A DNA stretch of 64,000 nucleotides from Mesostigma viride (taxonomy: Eukaryota > Streptophyta > Mesostigmatophyceae > Mesostigmatales > Mesostigmataceae), in contig RPFO01000497.1 of assembly GCA_009746045.1 (NCBI GenBank), positions 459,001 through 523,000 of the forward strand, written 5' to 3'. Both the position numbers and the translations under genes were made by a program. Below the pieces are notes generated by a model. The model made no database searches. It saw only the letters and a program-made list of their open reading frames with translations, and was not told where the DNA came from. Shown here in pieces: positions 1 through 10,600 of this stretch. Every line of letters starts with the position of its first letter. The stretch's first letter is position 1.

Positions 1-14
1 CTGAAGACGGCCCG

Positions 15-46
15 GCGGTTACGCTGTCTGGCGGTTACGCTGTCTG
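15..46. repeat. Two tandem copies of a 16-mer
   Basis: The 16 bp unit GCGGTTACGCTGTCTG occurs twice back to back (15-30 and 31-46). The rest of 1-224 shows no coding potential. It lies where the distal terminal repeat region of the Kangaroo-like element would be expected. Confidence 0.8.
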
Positions 47-224
47 AGTGCGCCGCCGCGGTTAGGAAGGGCGCCATTAGGGCGCTGGAGCCACGACAGA
101 TCGCATAAATGTAGCCGTTGATTACGCGCCGGCGAACCCGGTACAAGAGGACTACCAACCGTTACCATATAGACAGGCCGCTGACGGCATCATAGGCCCC
201 TCACATCCGACAAGCCTGACGACA

Positions 225-1773
225 ATGGCGGGCCCCTCTCGATACCAGCACGTCACATCCGCCGAGCTGGAGAACGTCGCTGCCGTGGCGCAGCCGCTGA
301 AGAGGCAAGATCTGTACGCGGAGAGGCTCTACCTGGACTGGCGCCACTCCAAGATCTCCACGAGCCCTGCAGATCCAGAGGTCACCACCTGGCCTGCACA
401 GGTCAACGGGATCTTGGAGCTTCCCATGGCACAGTTTGCCAAGGAACTGCGTTTTTTTTGGGTGGAGATCAGGACAAGGAAGGGGGAAATCTATGGGGAG
501 TCAACACTGGAGGCGCTCTGGAACTCTTTTCAGAGAATCTTGCGCCAGGACACCCTGCAGAATCTTCAGAATCTGCCGCTGGATCAGCGACCCGCCGAGA
601 TGCCAAAGCAGGTGGTGCTGGACAAGTCGCCAATGTTTCAGGAGGCACACGCCGCGTACACAGAAGCAAGAACGCTGGCAAGGAGAAATCACAAGGGCAA
701 AGGCGTCTACAAGGCTGACGCCATCACACCTGAGCAGCGGGCACAGTTCCTGGCCTCTGACATGGCTGACAAGTCAAGTGCTGAAGGACTGTTCAAGAGG
801 ACCGTCTGGTTGTTTTTGATGGCCACAGGGCGACGTGGCTACAAGGACTCAGGTGCATGACACCACCAACTGCGAGGTGACTGGACCCTTCAAGGACACA
901 ACTGGCGCCGACTACGTCCTGTTTGCTGAGGACTTCGCGAAGACCAACAACGTCCACACCCCTGTGGCTGACAGGCGTGAACCACTCCGCATCTACTATG
1001 ACGCCAGCTTCATTGAGGCGTATCTGGAGTATGTCAGCAAGAAGATTCCAGGTGCTGCAGCCACTGCCAACTTTTTCACCGCCAAGCTGAACACTCCAGT
1101 CGTGCGGGACGGCAAGACCTACTGGTACCACAAGGAGATGGCACGTGGCATCAACAGCGTGGGATCCGTTATCGGCGAGGCCGCCAAGCGGTTCGGGTGG
1201 GCTGGCCGGATCACAGGCCACTCGCCTAGGGTGACGATGGTGAACGCCCTGAGCAGGTCAGGAATGCCACGAGAAGCTGCTTGCAAGATCACAGGACACA
1301 CTGATCCCAAGGCTTTCGAGGGTTACATCCATCCAGATGACGTGGAGAGGCAGCATGTGTCAGACATCGTCTCCGGTACCTCCAAGGTGTGGGGAGATGC
1401 CGAATATCGCGCTGAAAAGACCGGTGAAAAGCGCGCGAAGATTTCTGAACCCCCAGCTGATGAGGTGGCAGTGCCTGAGCCAGTGGCGCCGGTACCTGAA
1501 CCTGTGACAGTTGTGGATGACGACATCGATGACGACTTCATCCAGGAAGTGGCGAAGCTGGAGGCCGCAGCAGTTTCCCAGTCGTCGATCACCAAGGCTG
1601 TGAAGGAGTCCGACGCCTGGCTGACACCAGATGTGCTGAGTGAGATTGATGACATGGTGGCAACGCACACGGTGACGAATACTGTTAACACAGATATGTC
1701 GCACATGTTCCAGGGCGCCACGTTTACCGGGAATCCGGTTTTTAACGTTACAATTCAGATTCCTCCAAAGTAG
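225..1773 (+). pseudogene. Tyrosine recombinase of the Kangaroo-like element, frameshifted
   Basis: The product would be the YR integrase that recombines the circular cDNA of a PAT/DIRS element into the genome without an RNase-H-fold integrase. The N-terminal part (225-860, 211 codons) has the core-binding-like helical region and ends in TGRRGYKDS, the likely first catalytic Arg. The C-terminal part reads in another frame (835-1773) and carries the HxxR box (GHSPR, His129/Arg132 of that frame), a second His (TGHTD, His155) and the nucleophile Tyr (EGYIH, Tyr164). A one-base change near 835-860 separates the two parts; a sequencing indel is equally possible. After the catalytic domain comes a Pro/acidic tail of about 130 residues. 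It converges on the RT gene. Confidence 0.8.
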
Positions 1774-1965
1774 AAATTTTATGGCTCATCGTATACAGTT
1801 TCTGTCCGTTACAGTTCAGATTCTTCCTAGTATAACATGAAGATTCAATTGTGTGCCTGATTTAATGTATTTTTTAATGCCAACCGTTTTAATGTATTTT
1901 TTTAATGACGAATCTACCACTGCGCAGTGAGTGACAAGTTCCGCACTTGTCCCACTTGTGGACAA

Positions 1966-2118
1966 GCTGCTTGTCTCACTGGACACTCGTGGGACGCAGC
2001 GCTCTAGTGGCCACTCGGGACGACTTGTAGTCACTCGGGCCATGCGGCCCTCGTGACTACAAGTCGGCCCTCGTGACCACTATAGCGCTGGTCCCACTCG
2101 GGTCCAGTGAGACAAGCT
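1966..2118. repeat. Large imperfect palindrome between recombinase and RT genes
   Basis: The sequence is nearly self-complementary around position 2043. The 1966-1995 arm matches the complement of 2091-2118 and the 2021-2039 arm matches the complement of 2048-2066, with a loop of about 8 bases. Weaker pairing extends to about 1920 and 2165. One arm overlaps the 3' end of the RT-RNase H reading frame. Confidence 0.8.
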
Positions 2119-3999
2119 ACACATGTCGCCAGCCAGTGACAGAGCGCAGTAGCGTCGAACCAGCTGGTTGAGACGGTAGGAAGACGACCGCCCTCTGACA
2201 AACGCCCCCACCACAGCACTGGAGTCTACGAGCCGGACGACTCGCTTACCCCGACACGCCTTGGTCCGGCACGACCACTCGACCCCCTGTGTCGCAGCAA
2301 TCGCCTCCTTGACGTTGATGTGGTTAGGCTGCCCCCGCCACCGGTAGGACAGTGCCGTACGCCAGTGGCCACTATCCAGCAGGCTGTAGTCCCCCTCCTC
2401 CATGCGCTCCAGGTCCCAGTCCTCCCCAGACGTTAAAGCTGTCGTCCGCCACCCCCGCGCTTCGCGCCGGGTCGCCAGCCGGGCACAATCGGCCCCAGGC
2501 AGGTCCCTGTAGACCACCCCACCGCCGGAGCCGCTCGCATCACTTGCGACGACCCGGTCAGAAAGGGGCCGGGCCCTGGCCGCCCTCAAAAAGGGGGCCA
2601 GGTCGATCGCCGCCTGAAGCTCCTGGCGGGCCCCCGCAGGGAGGCGCCAGCGGCGCCCAGGCAGGGAGGCATTCATGGCTGCTAGCAGCCGGTACGTCTC
2701 AGACCACACCGAAAGCATGGGGCGGCACAGCAGATGCATCCACACCCACTTCCCAAGCACAGAACTAAGTTCGCGGTAGTATGTAAACCCGCGATCTAAG
2801 ATTCTATGAGTAGCGGCGATAACTGCCACCACACGCTCAGGAACAGGCACCACGTCACCATCCCTTTGGTGAATGACCCCCACCGCCTGCACACCAGTCT
2901 GCTCTGCTGTCGCCCGTACCACCTTGTCAGACTTCTGCACCAGCCCAACAGCGGCGTAGGCAGCCTGAACACGATCTAGCTGCTGATTCACCCCATCCAC
3001 CGACGCACAGTGGGTGAAATGGAGGTCATCGATCGTCACAGCATGCATACCTTCCAGATCCTGCCGAGATTCGAAGCACGGCGAGGGCGCCAAGGGCGCA
3101 GCAGGGTCCTCCTCCAGCCTCAGCCGGACGGTCTCCCCCGCCTCGTTGGCCTCCGCCACCAGGATCAGCGCGGACATGTTGATGCTCAGCCCACGACTAG
3201 CCTCCAACGGCGGCTTGGGGCCACAGCGGTACAACACAGACTGATGCACACACTGGGCCACCGCGACGGCCAGCTTGTTGCCCATTGGCCAGCACAACAT
3301 CCACGGCCACACCTTCCGACGAGCCCCACTCAGGCCCACCAGATCCGACCACACCGGCATCCACGCACAGTACCGCCGCATCCAAACTGGCAGGCGGAGT
3401 CTGTTGTAGTACGAATCCAAATCTGATACGCCCCCAAAAACATCCTCCCCAGCGCGCGTGGGCAAATCGCAAATCACGCCAAGGTGTGGTAAAAAAGCGG
3501 GCATAGGATCAGGTAGTGGCATGTTGCCACGCCGGTTGTCCACAATCAGCCGTATACGGCCGTCGGGCTTTCCGACCCCAAAAGTACCGTTCACCATAGG
3601 CGGCTCCTCCTCAAAAAATCCACCCAAAATCCCCCTCTCCACACACACCGTGCAAACCCGCGCGAACTCCTCCATGCTACACCCCCGCGAGATCCGCATC
3701 GACTTCTGCAAGATCCGCTCTGCTGGGCTCAGCGTCCGTACCATCCTACTCTCATCATTCAAAATTGCTCCCCAAGAGGGGGGTAGTAAGTTCAGCACAT
3801 CCACTTGGCCACCTTCCCCCGGACCAGGCAAAGCCAAGCGTGCGGCCACTAACGGTTCGTAAGGGGCTCCTTCAGCATATTCACCCCCATCCACTACAGA
3901 TCCTGCCATTGCCGCTACGGAACCACCGTTCCGGCGGACAAAGGACCTGCAAGCATCATCGATCCCATCTAGGGCCGCCTGCTGCAGAGGCCCGGGCAC
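2080..3999 (-). CDS. Reverse transcriptase-RNase H polyprotein of the Kangaroo-like element
   Basis: 639 codons from ATG 3999. RT motifs run in order: KPDGRIRLIVDNRRGN (about residues 144-159), motif A SDLDSYYNRL (192-201), motif B WPMGNKLAVAVAQ (237-249) and the catalytic pair in VTIDDLHF (Asp324/Asp325). RNase H follows with Asp487 (ASDASGSGGG), Glu565 (NVKEAIAA) and Asp592 (LVDSSAVVG). The absence of an RNase-H-fold integrase and the DIRS-type RT fit the recombinase on the opposite strand. The C-terminus looks truncated: after SHWTR the homologous continuation (EWDQRYSG) is in another frame, and this lesion lies inside the palindrome arm. The RT/RNase H core itself is open, so function up to that point is possible. 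Confidence 0.85.
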   Translation of the reverse strand: MPGPLQQAALDGIDDACRSFVRRNGGSVAAMAGSVVDGGEYAEGAPYEPLVAARLALPGPGEGGQVDVLNLLPPSWGAILNDESRMVRTLSPAERILQKSMRISRGCSMEEFARVCTVCVERGILGGFFEEEPPMVNGTFGVGKPDGRIRLIVDNRRGNMPLPDPMPAFLPHLGVICDLPTRAGEDVFGGVSDLDSYYNRLRLPVWMRRYCAWMPVWSDLVGLSGARRKVWPWMLCWPMGNKLAVAVAQCVHQSVLYRCGPKPPLEASRGLSINMSALILVAEANEAGETVRLRLEEDPAAPLAPSPCFESRQDLEGMHAVTIDDLHFTHCASVDGVNQQLDRVQAAYAAVGLVQKSDKVVRATAEQTGVQAVGVIHQRDGDVVPVPERVVAVIAATHRILDRGFTYYRELSSVLGKWVWMHLLCRPMLSVWSETYRLLAAMNASLPGRRWRLPAGARQELQAAIDLAPFLRAARARPLSDRVVASDASGSGGGVVYRDLPGADCARLATRREARGWRTTALTSGEDWDLERMEEGDYSLLDSGHWRTALSYRWRGQPNHINVKEAIAATQGVEWSCRTKACRGKRVVRLVDSSAVVGAFVRGRSSSYRLNQLVRRYCALSLAGDMCSLSHWTRVGPAL

Positions 4000-4195
4000 A
4001 CGGGCTGAATCTACAGCAGGCGGGTCTCGCCCCCCCCCCCCATCCAGTTTAACGCCCTAACCGTCTGACAGGCTAGTGTGCGAGCATTAAAAGCCCGACT
4101 CATCCTATCGCGCCTACGGCCTGAGCGTACCTGCTGCCACCAGTCACGAGGTGGCAGGGGTGCTGGAAGAGGTAGTGGAAGAAGGCACCGCTCCC

Positions 4196-5297
4196 TCACT
4201 TGTTGTTGTTGGACGGGCCGCCCTGCCCCTTCTTGCCGGGACCCTGCTCCAGCTTGTGCTGCAGCTTCCCCATGCTCATCGCCGCCCGCACCGCCGGAGA
4301 CGCCAGCATTGCTCCACCCTCCTGGAATGGCAGCATTGCCGACGGCGTCCCCTTCCACCCGTCGACCCCACATCCACCAGCTGGCATGCCGTGATCAGCT
4401 TTGCCAGGTACTCGGCTGCTGCCAGCTCCAGAATTACTTCGGAGCGTGGCGTGGCCCAGTAGCCAAATTCTGTCACCATCGTGTCCAGAATTCCTGCCAT
4501 CTGCAGGAGCAGCATCCGCCTCTCCCCGCTGGCTGAGCTGCCGTGCATCGTCAGCATTAACGATGCACGGATGGACTTCCCCCCCACGCTCTCCGCGTAG
4601 TCCAGCATTCCCGGCAGCACCGCCTCCAGCATGTTGCTCACCAGCACCGGCACTGCATGCCCACTCAGCGCCACCCCCTTCGTGCGCGCCAGCCTGCCAG
4701 CAGTCGTCGCTGCGGCTGGGCTTGCAGCTGCTGGAGTCTTTGCCTGGTCCAGCAGCTTCGACATAGCCGATATTAGGTCGCCAATATCTCCGCCAGTGCG
4801 GGCGTTGCCCGGCCGGGATGGAAGCCCTCCAGCTGGCGTTGCATAGCCCGTCTCGGTCCCCAGCAGCCGACCTAGGTTTCGGTCCAGGTCCGCCACAGCC
4901 TGGTCGATCGCCCCAGGAGCGCCATCGTCCTCCCCAGCGCCCGCTCCACCATGCCCCGCCCCTCCGCTTCCACCTGCCGAAGGGGGAACACCCCCGTTCC
5001 CACCGCACCTGCTGACACTGGTGGGTCCGGCTCTGCAATAGCCTCCCCCAGTTGCGCTGCTAGCACATCGGCCAGGGCCTCCTCCCCATCCCAGTCGCTG
5101 ACAAACCCCCGTTCCTCCAGGACGTCCATGACGTTCTTGGCACGCCCCGGAGTGAGCTTCTGGATCCGCTCTAGCCAGTTCCCCTCCCCTAGGATCTTCT
5201 GAACCGCAGTGGCGGCCTCCTTTGGGGTGCATCCCTCCTTGGCTGCTTGCTTGAGTTTCGCTAGGAAATTCCGGTCTGGGGCTGTCACTGTGGACAT
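4196..5297 (-). pseudogene. Gag-like protein of the Kangaroo-like element, frameshifted
   Basis: ATG 5297 opens a frame of 141 codons (to 4872) that begins MSTVTAPDRNFLAKLKQAAK. Coding sense then jumps to the frame of 5232-4276 at about 4920 (APGAIDQAVADLDRNLGRLL), and near 4400 to the frame of 5038-4196, which ends GPGKKGQGGPSNNNK. Together about 360 residues: an acidic helical N-terminal part, a central helical capsid-like part and a basic Lys/Gly/Gln tail. No zinc knuckle is visible. Position first in the element and absence of enzymatic motifs make Gag the natural reading, but the identification is by position. The two frame changes sit near homopolymer-rich sequence and could be assembly indels. 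Confidence 0.6.
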
Positions 5298-5408
5298 GGT
5301 AGGTTATACTGCTTGATGTGTTATCTTGCGTTTTGTTTTTTGTGTTGTGGTCACGTGAGGTTCTCAGGCAAAAGAAAACAACCTGCTTCCCTAGAATGGA
5401 AGCCCACC

Positions 5409-5415
5409 CTTTATA
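5409..5415 (-). promoter_or_regulatory. TATA-like box upstream of gag
   Basis: TATAAAG on the minus strand about 112 bp upstream of the gag ATG at 5297, in GGTTGCTATAAAGGGTGGG. Position and sequence suit a Pol II core promoter for the Kangaroo-like element; no other evidence. Confidence 0.4.
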
Positions 5416-5559
5416 GCAACCACCTCTCCAGCCAACCCCTACCTGGGTGGCTGGGGTACGGGTGCCAGCACAAAAAATATTTTTTCTAAAATTATTTTTT
5501 CTTTTGGTGCTATACGGCGTTGCATTCTCCGCTCAGCAGGTTAGTCATAGATAAAATGA

Positions 5560-6357
5560 GCATAGCTCACCAAATGGATGGATGGATGGATGGATGGATG
5601 GATGGATGGATGGATGGATGGATGGATGGATGGATGGATGGATGGATGGATGGATGGATGGATGGATGGATGGATGGATGGATGGATGGATGGATGGATG
5701 GATGGATGGATGGATGGATGGATGGATGGATGGATGGATGGATGGATGGATGGATGGATGGATGGATGGATGGATGGATGGATGGATGGATGGATGGATG
5801 GATGGATGGATGGATGGATGGATGGATGGATGGATGGATGGATGGATGGATGGATGGATGGATGGATGGATGGATGGATGGATGGATGGATGGATGGATG
5901 GATGGATGGATGGATGGATGGATGGATGGATGGATGGATGGATGGATGGATGGATGGATGGATGGATGGATGGATGGATGGATGGATGGATGGATGGATG
6001 GATGGATGGATGGATGGATGGATGGATGGATGGATGGATGGATGGATGGATGGATGGATGGATGGATGGATGGATGGATGGATGGATGGATGGATGGATG
6101 GATGGATGGATGGATGGATGGATGGATGGATGGATAGATGGATGGATGGATGGATGGATGGATGGATGGATGGATGGGCCGGTACACGCCGGCAGTCCTA
6201 CCAGTCTAAGCCCTCTACAAGCTATCTACAAAAGCAATAATTTTCTGTACATGGTGCTCGCAACCCTAGGGGTCTTGCATGATCTAGCATGCCGCCTGTG
6301 TTTGCAAACACGCTCCTTCCCCACGAACTGCACACGGGGGGTTGTTGTCCTCTATTA
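5560..6357 (-). mobile_element. 5'-truncated LINE 3' end carrying a giant CCAT array
   Basis: On the minus strand it starts at 6357 inside the ORF2 C-terminus (the equivalent of the IEDN codons), continues through a short 3'UTR (6356-6178) and enters the CCAT array. It then ends at the small palindrome TGAGC-TAT-GCTCA just beyond the array (about 5560-5572). Its 5' end abuts the (TTAA)n tail of the next copy at 6360-6379, so the copies are stacked head to tail. Confidence 0.65.
5574..6176. repeat. (ATGG)n microsatellite, about 150 units
   Basis: About 603 bp of uninterrupted ATGG apart from one G-to-A change at 6136. It lies inside a LINE 3'UTR: the flank at 6178-6240 matches the flanks of the arrays at 6421 and 31512. 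Open frames through it (MDGW or IHPS repeats) are artefacts. Confidence 0.97.
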
Positions 6358-6420
6358 ATCAATTAATTAATTAATTAAACTTGTGCTCCCGTTCGGGAGT
6401 CACGGAGCATTAACCCCGCG

Positions 6421-6636
6421 ATGGATGGATGGATGGATGGATGGATGGATGGATGGATGGATGGATGGATGGATGGATGGATGGATGGATGGATGGATGG
6501 ATGGATGGATGGATGGATGGATGGATGGATGGATGGATGGATGGATGGATGGATGGATGGATGGATGGATGGATGGATGGATGGATGGATGGATGGATGG
6601 ATGGATGGATGGATGGATGGATGGATGGATGGATGG
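6421..6636. repeat. (ATGG)n microsatellite, 54 units
   Basis: Perfect 216 bp array inside the LINE 3'UTR, between conserved 3'UTR sequence (6637 onward) and the 3' hairpin (6383-6403). Confidence 0.97.
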
Positions 6637-6730
6637 GTACACGCAATCCTACCGGTCTAAGCTATCTACATGCTAACTACAAAACAATCCTATTCTATAT
6701 CTATGGTGCTCGCGACGCTAGGGGTCTTGT

Positions 6731-7110
6731 CTAGCATGCATGCCTCCCGCATTTGCAAACACGCTCCTTCCCCACTGCAGGGGGTTTGTTGTCCTCTATG
6801 ACCTGGGCCCACTTGGCCTTGTCCATCGTCTTTTTCCAAATCACGGAGAGGCCTAGGCCTCCCATGTCCTCTACGAGCTGTTCTTTGAAGGTGCGGGCCT
6901 TGCGGCGTCTAACCTGGCTGGGCCCACGTGAGGAGGTGCCGGCCCGGCTAGCTGGGCGGGGCGCAGCCCTGCAGAGGGGCCACGTGAGGTGTCTACCTGG
7001 TTGGTGCGAGCTAAGTGCCCAACTAGCAGCAGGCGCCGCTGCTTGATGCATGGTGCTGGTGATAAGTGGCATGCCGAGGTACAAGTCCTCCTTGCGTCGA
7101 CATGGTCCTC
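6731..7110 (-). pseudogene. C-terminal remnant of a LINE ORF2
   Basis: The frame contains RRRKARTFKEQLVEDMGGLG, then KKTMDKAKWAQVIEDN, and stops at 6731. Upstream, one frame over, IKQRRLLLVGHLARTNQ aligns with IRQRRIAFVGHLARTSQ of the related ORF2 at 32402-32016. The RR-x-GHLAR signature followed by a final Trp-containing helix is typical of the region after the RT domain in several non-LTR retrotransposon ORF2 proteins (RTE/CR1-like); I do not assign a clade. A short duplicate of MDKAKWAQVIEDN lies upstream at 7162-7122. RT and endonuclease domains are absent, as expected for 5' truncation. Non-functional. Confidence 0.65.
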
Positions 7111-7164
7111 CTTGCGGACAATTGTCCTCTATGACCTGGGCCCACTTGGCCTTGTCCATCATCT

Positions 7165-7600
7165 TGTCTCGTTGATACGTAAAATTAATGAAGTAGTTAA
7201 TTATGCGAGTTCGTGCTCCCGTCGGGGAGTCACGGAGTATAAAAACCCCGATGGACAGACGGACGGACAGACGGACGGACGGACGGACGGACGGACGGAC
7301 GGACGGACGGACGGACGGACGGACGGACGGACGGACGGACGGACGGACGGACGGACGGACGGACGGACGGACGGACGGACGGACGGACGGACGGACGGAC
7401 GGACGGACGGACGGACGGACGGACGGACGGACGGACGGACGGACGGACGGACGGACGGACGGACGGACGGACGGACGGACGGACGGACGGACGGACGGAC
7501 GGATGGACGGACGGACGGACGGGCCGCAAACAATCCTATACCGAATCTATTCTAGAATGTATCTATTGATCTAGAGTCTATACTAACTAATCGATGTAAG
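7165..7600 (-). mobile_element. LINE 3' end with a GTCC array
   Basis: Minus strand: 3'UTR (7600-7522, with CTAGAATAGATTCGGTATAG like the neighbouring copies), (GTCC)n array, hairpin at 7233-7213 (stem GTGACTCCCC / GGGGAGCAC family) and an AT-rich tail at about 7205-7180. It is the third stacked copy, with a different tetranucleotide from its neighbours. Confidence 0.6.
7251..7521. repeat. (GGAC)n microsatellite, about 67 units
   Basis: About 270 bp of GGAC with isolated A and T substitutions near both ends (7256-7269, 7503). It occupies the same slot in the LINE 3'UTR as the ATGG arrays. Confidence 0.95.
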
Positions 7601-10600
7601 GCATGCCAGGTATCGTGTAGTGCTAGGCCCTAGCGGCATACTACAATTAAAATGGCTGTCAATTTACCTGTATTCAGTGTTACACAGATGTTGGTGATAC
7701 AACCAGTGCAGGCAGAACATCTCGGAAGATCCAAATATCAGTGGGGGAAAAAAATTCATTTTATTTATTACAGAAGTACAGAACAAGGAACCATGCATGT
7801 TCTTTACATCATGCATTCTCGGGGTGTTTTGCCAATACATGAAGAAATCAAAGAGTGCACCAAAGCCAAAACGTGCATGCGCATTTGTGAGCTTTGATGC
7901 TGACCACTGCACATGTCCATGCGCAGCTGGGTGACTTGTAGAACATGCCCTGCATGGCATACCATACACCCAATAGCTACTGGCCATACATGAGTCCTGA
8001 TGCACACATTGCATTCCCCTAAGGGGCATGTGTTGAACATCTACCAGCCGCCAGGCAAAAAATGTGAAGCAATGAGCCTGAGCGAACGTCACCCGCTTGT
8101 ATCTTGGATTGGTTTCCCTGTCGGTGCCCGCCGGTGCCATGGCACTGCATCAGTGTAAACAGCCGGTGCAATGTTAACATCCCACGGTCACCATCATCCC
8201 TTCGTTCAGGGCTTCGCCCTGCCTGACTTCTGGCAGTGGAGAGACCAGGAACATTAACCACTGGGTGGTGCCCTATACTGCACGGACTTGGCTGCAGATG
8301 CATGGGGCCATGCCACAGGTCATCTGGAGATCCCAACTCTAGAGACAGCCCCTGTATACTGGTAATCAAGTTCAGGTGGTCAATGTAGCCGTACATTGCC
8401 CTTGCAGAAGTCATTAAGCACCGAAAATGGCACCTGTCCCCTCCATGGCAGTGCATGTGCAGGAGGGGCGTGCACTCCCGCTGACCCGTGGGGTCATCGC
8501 ATGCCAAGTCGGCGACTCCATCCACTCAGCAGCAGCACAAGCATTTGACGTGTCAGCTTATTCAACCTGGTCCGTGCGCCTGCATGGCGCGCACGCTAGT
8601 AGGAAGAGCTGTGGGACATGCATGTGAAGCGCCCGCAGCCCAGCACTATCTCCCGCATGTCGGCAACAGCAAGGGCCTTCAGGCAGGATTATTCCCTGAC
8701 ATCACTTTCTTGCTGTCAGGTTCCTGTGGTGGTGCCCTCAGTACACAGCAGAGGCCTGCGTTCACCCCCAAGACCCAGTGGTTGGGAATGAGACAGGGTG
8801 GAGATGAGACACTTATCCTCGCATGACACCTGCCCTGTTGCGGGAACCCTCCTGCAGTCAGCAGACAGCTCAAAGGAAACAGGTCTAGAGGCCATGGAGA
8901 AGGGGCCTTGGCCCTGGGCTTGCCAACTTGACCGGCGAATGCTGATGGCCCCAACTTGCTACACCGGTGCTTCTGCTAGCACAGGCTAGTGACCGTGTGC
9001 AAGCATTAGGCTTCACGTAGGCATCCCCTCGAAACAAAGGGGGCACTTTCCGTACATACTATGGGCCTGGAACATCTGCGCCCATGCAAGCTTGCCCGAT
9101 CACGGCGACCCGCGGCCCGTACAGCCAAGGCCTTGCAGTGTCGGTCCATCCCAGGGCATGTAGGGCGCTCTTCTTCTTGCCATGCCCTACGTTCTCGTTG
9201 CGGGCCATCATGCCAAGTGTCCCAACTTGGAAAACCAAAAACAAACACGACTTGGAAGTCACAGCGAGGCTGGGATTCGGATACCCGGGCGTCCAGCGCG
9301 CCCTACAGGCAGTCTGAGTCTGGAATGTGTTTGCCAAGCGGGTCCAGCATGGAAGCCTCTGCCACTTCATGCTCGTGCCGCTGAAGGGTTGAACATGAAG
9401 TCATCGTCTTCCGCGCTCCATTACAGCTCAAAGATGGGAGGCATTCACAGTCATAGGTGGCACCCGACAAAGGCGAGTGATGATTGTGCACTGCGCCTCT
9501 TGTGCAACGTGGGTGCGTTTGCACACCCTTGCCTTATCGTTCGCCATCAAGGTGAAAAATATCGGGCAACAACGGGACGCCTGCCTGGCATGTCCCCTCG
9601 ACAAAACGGCCAAGTGCACAAGCCAGAACAGCAAGTACCTGAGTACACCAGCCTGTATGGAGCTGGTGGACTCTATTGGGTGACATGCTGGGGTGGCCCA
9701 GGAAATCCCAGTAGATGCCCCCTGGGCTAATGCCACTGCCGTCCCGAGCCTTTGTAGTCTTCAAAGCCGCAACAAATGCTGCCAAGCCTTGGTGCGTATG
9801 ACCCACTGTGACTGCTGTGTCTTGTACATCAAGGTACAGGCCACCATGGGGGGGCAAGGCCACATCCATGAGGGCACAGCCCCGCGGATTGTCGAATTGG
9901 ACACCCCACCCGGGGCCCCTGCACGAGGTTGCCTCACACCCCCAGAGTAAAGAGAGCAGGCGACACACCGACCACGCCCTTCCCCCCAGACGAAAGGGAG
10001 CAGCTTGACCATGCCCTCCCCCTCAGCCGTCCACGACCACAACTTGCGATACGCCTTCCCTACCCATGCTACTCGCGCTACCTCCCCTAGCCCCACCTAC
10101 GGCTGCAGCATCAGTCTGCAACTACGACTGCAGTAGCAACATTGCCTATTGGTCCACCACCGGCGACCCACGGTGCCCTATGCGAACCCGGGATGCCAGG
10201 GTAGACGTTGGCCCCAGACCGAGCCGAATCCTTGGGATGGAATACACTATCTCCTTGTCAGCCACCTCCCTGAGGCATTGACAACCCATGCATCTCAAGG
10301 ACCGACCCTGCACCCTCTTCCTCATTACCATGCCAGTGCTATTTCCCCTGCTTCTGCTACCTGCCGGGTACGCACACCTTGCCTCCAACTGCCTGCTATC
10401 GGCCGGCATGGACGACGAACAAACACACTAGACCAGACTCCTGGGGGGAAAGATCCCTACAGGATCTGTAGGTCATCCAATCAATAGCCAGGGGGCTTGG
10501 CACTCGCAGCACCTGACAACCCACCCAGCAACCTACCCCCCACACCTTGCACCTGATTAGCATCGGCAACAACGAGCATGCCTGAAAACCCTACTGGTTT

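Larger units (their letters stand above)
1..5570 (-). mobile_element. Kangaroo/PAT-like tyrosine-recombinase retrotransposon, cut by the window edge
   Basis: On the minus strand gag (from 5297) is followed by RT-RNase H (3999-2080). A tyrosine recombinase lies on the plus strand (225-1773), so RT and recombinase genes converge. This inverted recombinase is the layout I know from Kangaroo of Volvox, a PAT-like member of the DIRS order. Such elements end in split direct repeats; the end beyond the recombinase would lie left of position 1, so it cannot be checked. The outer boundary near 5570 is approximate, set by the start of a tetranucleotide array. Frameshifts in gag and recombinase indicate a decayed copy or assembly indels. 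Confidence 0.75.
6358..7110 (-). mobile_element. LINE 3' part: ORF2 C-terminus, 3'UTR, CCAT array, hairpin and TTAA tail
   Basis: On the minus strand: ORF2 remnant (7110-6731), 3'UTR (6730-6637), CCAT array (6636-6421), hairpin at 6403-6383 (stem GTGACTCCCG / CGGGAGCAC) and a (TTAA)n tail at 6379-6356. The same order recurs at 31615-31457, where the insertion has target duplications, which confirms this as a LINE 3' end. Confidence 0.75.

Noticed and set aside
2352-3862. Plus-strand frames opposite the RT gene
   Set aside because: Antisense shadows with Pro/Ser/Arg bias; the minus strand encodes clear RT-RNase H motifs.
5520-6734. MDGW and IHPS repeat proteins on both strands
   Set aside because: Pure translation of ATGG/CCAT arrays; all frames are open because the unit has no stop.
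6989-7574. TDGR and PSVR repeat proteins
   Set aside because: Translation of the GGAC/GTCC array with LINE remnant at the start.
7664-9968. Minus-strand frames of 100-170 codons as genes
   Set aside because: No motif, no convincing splice structure, composition like surrounding DNA; at best remnants of an old transposon.
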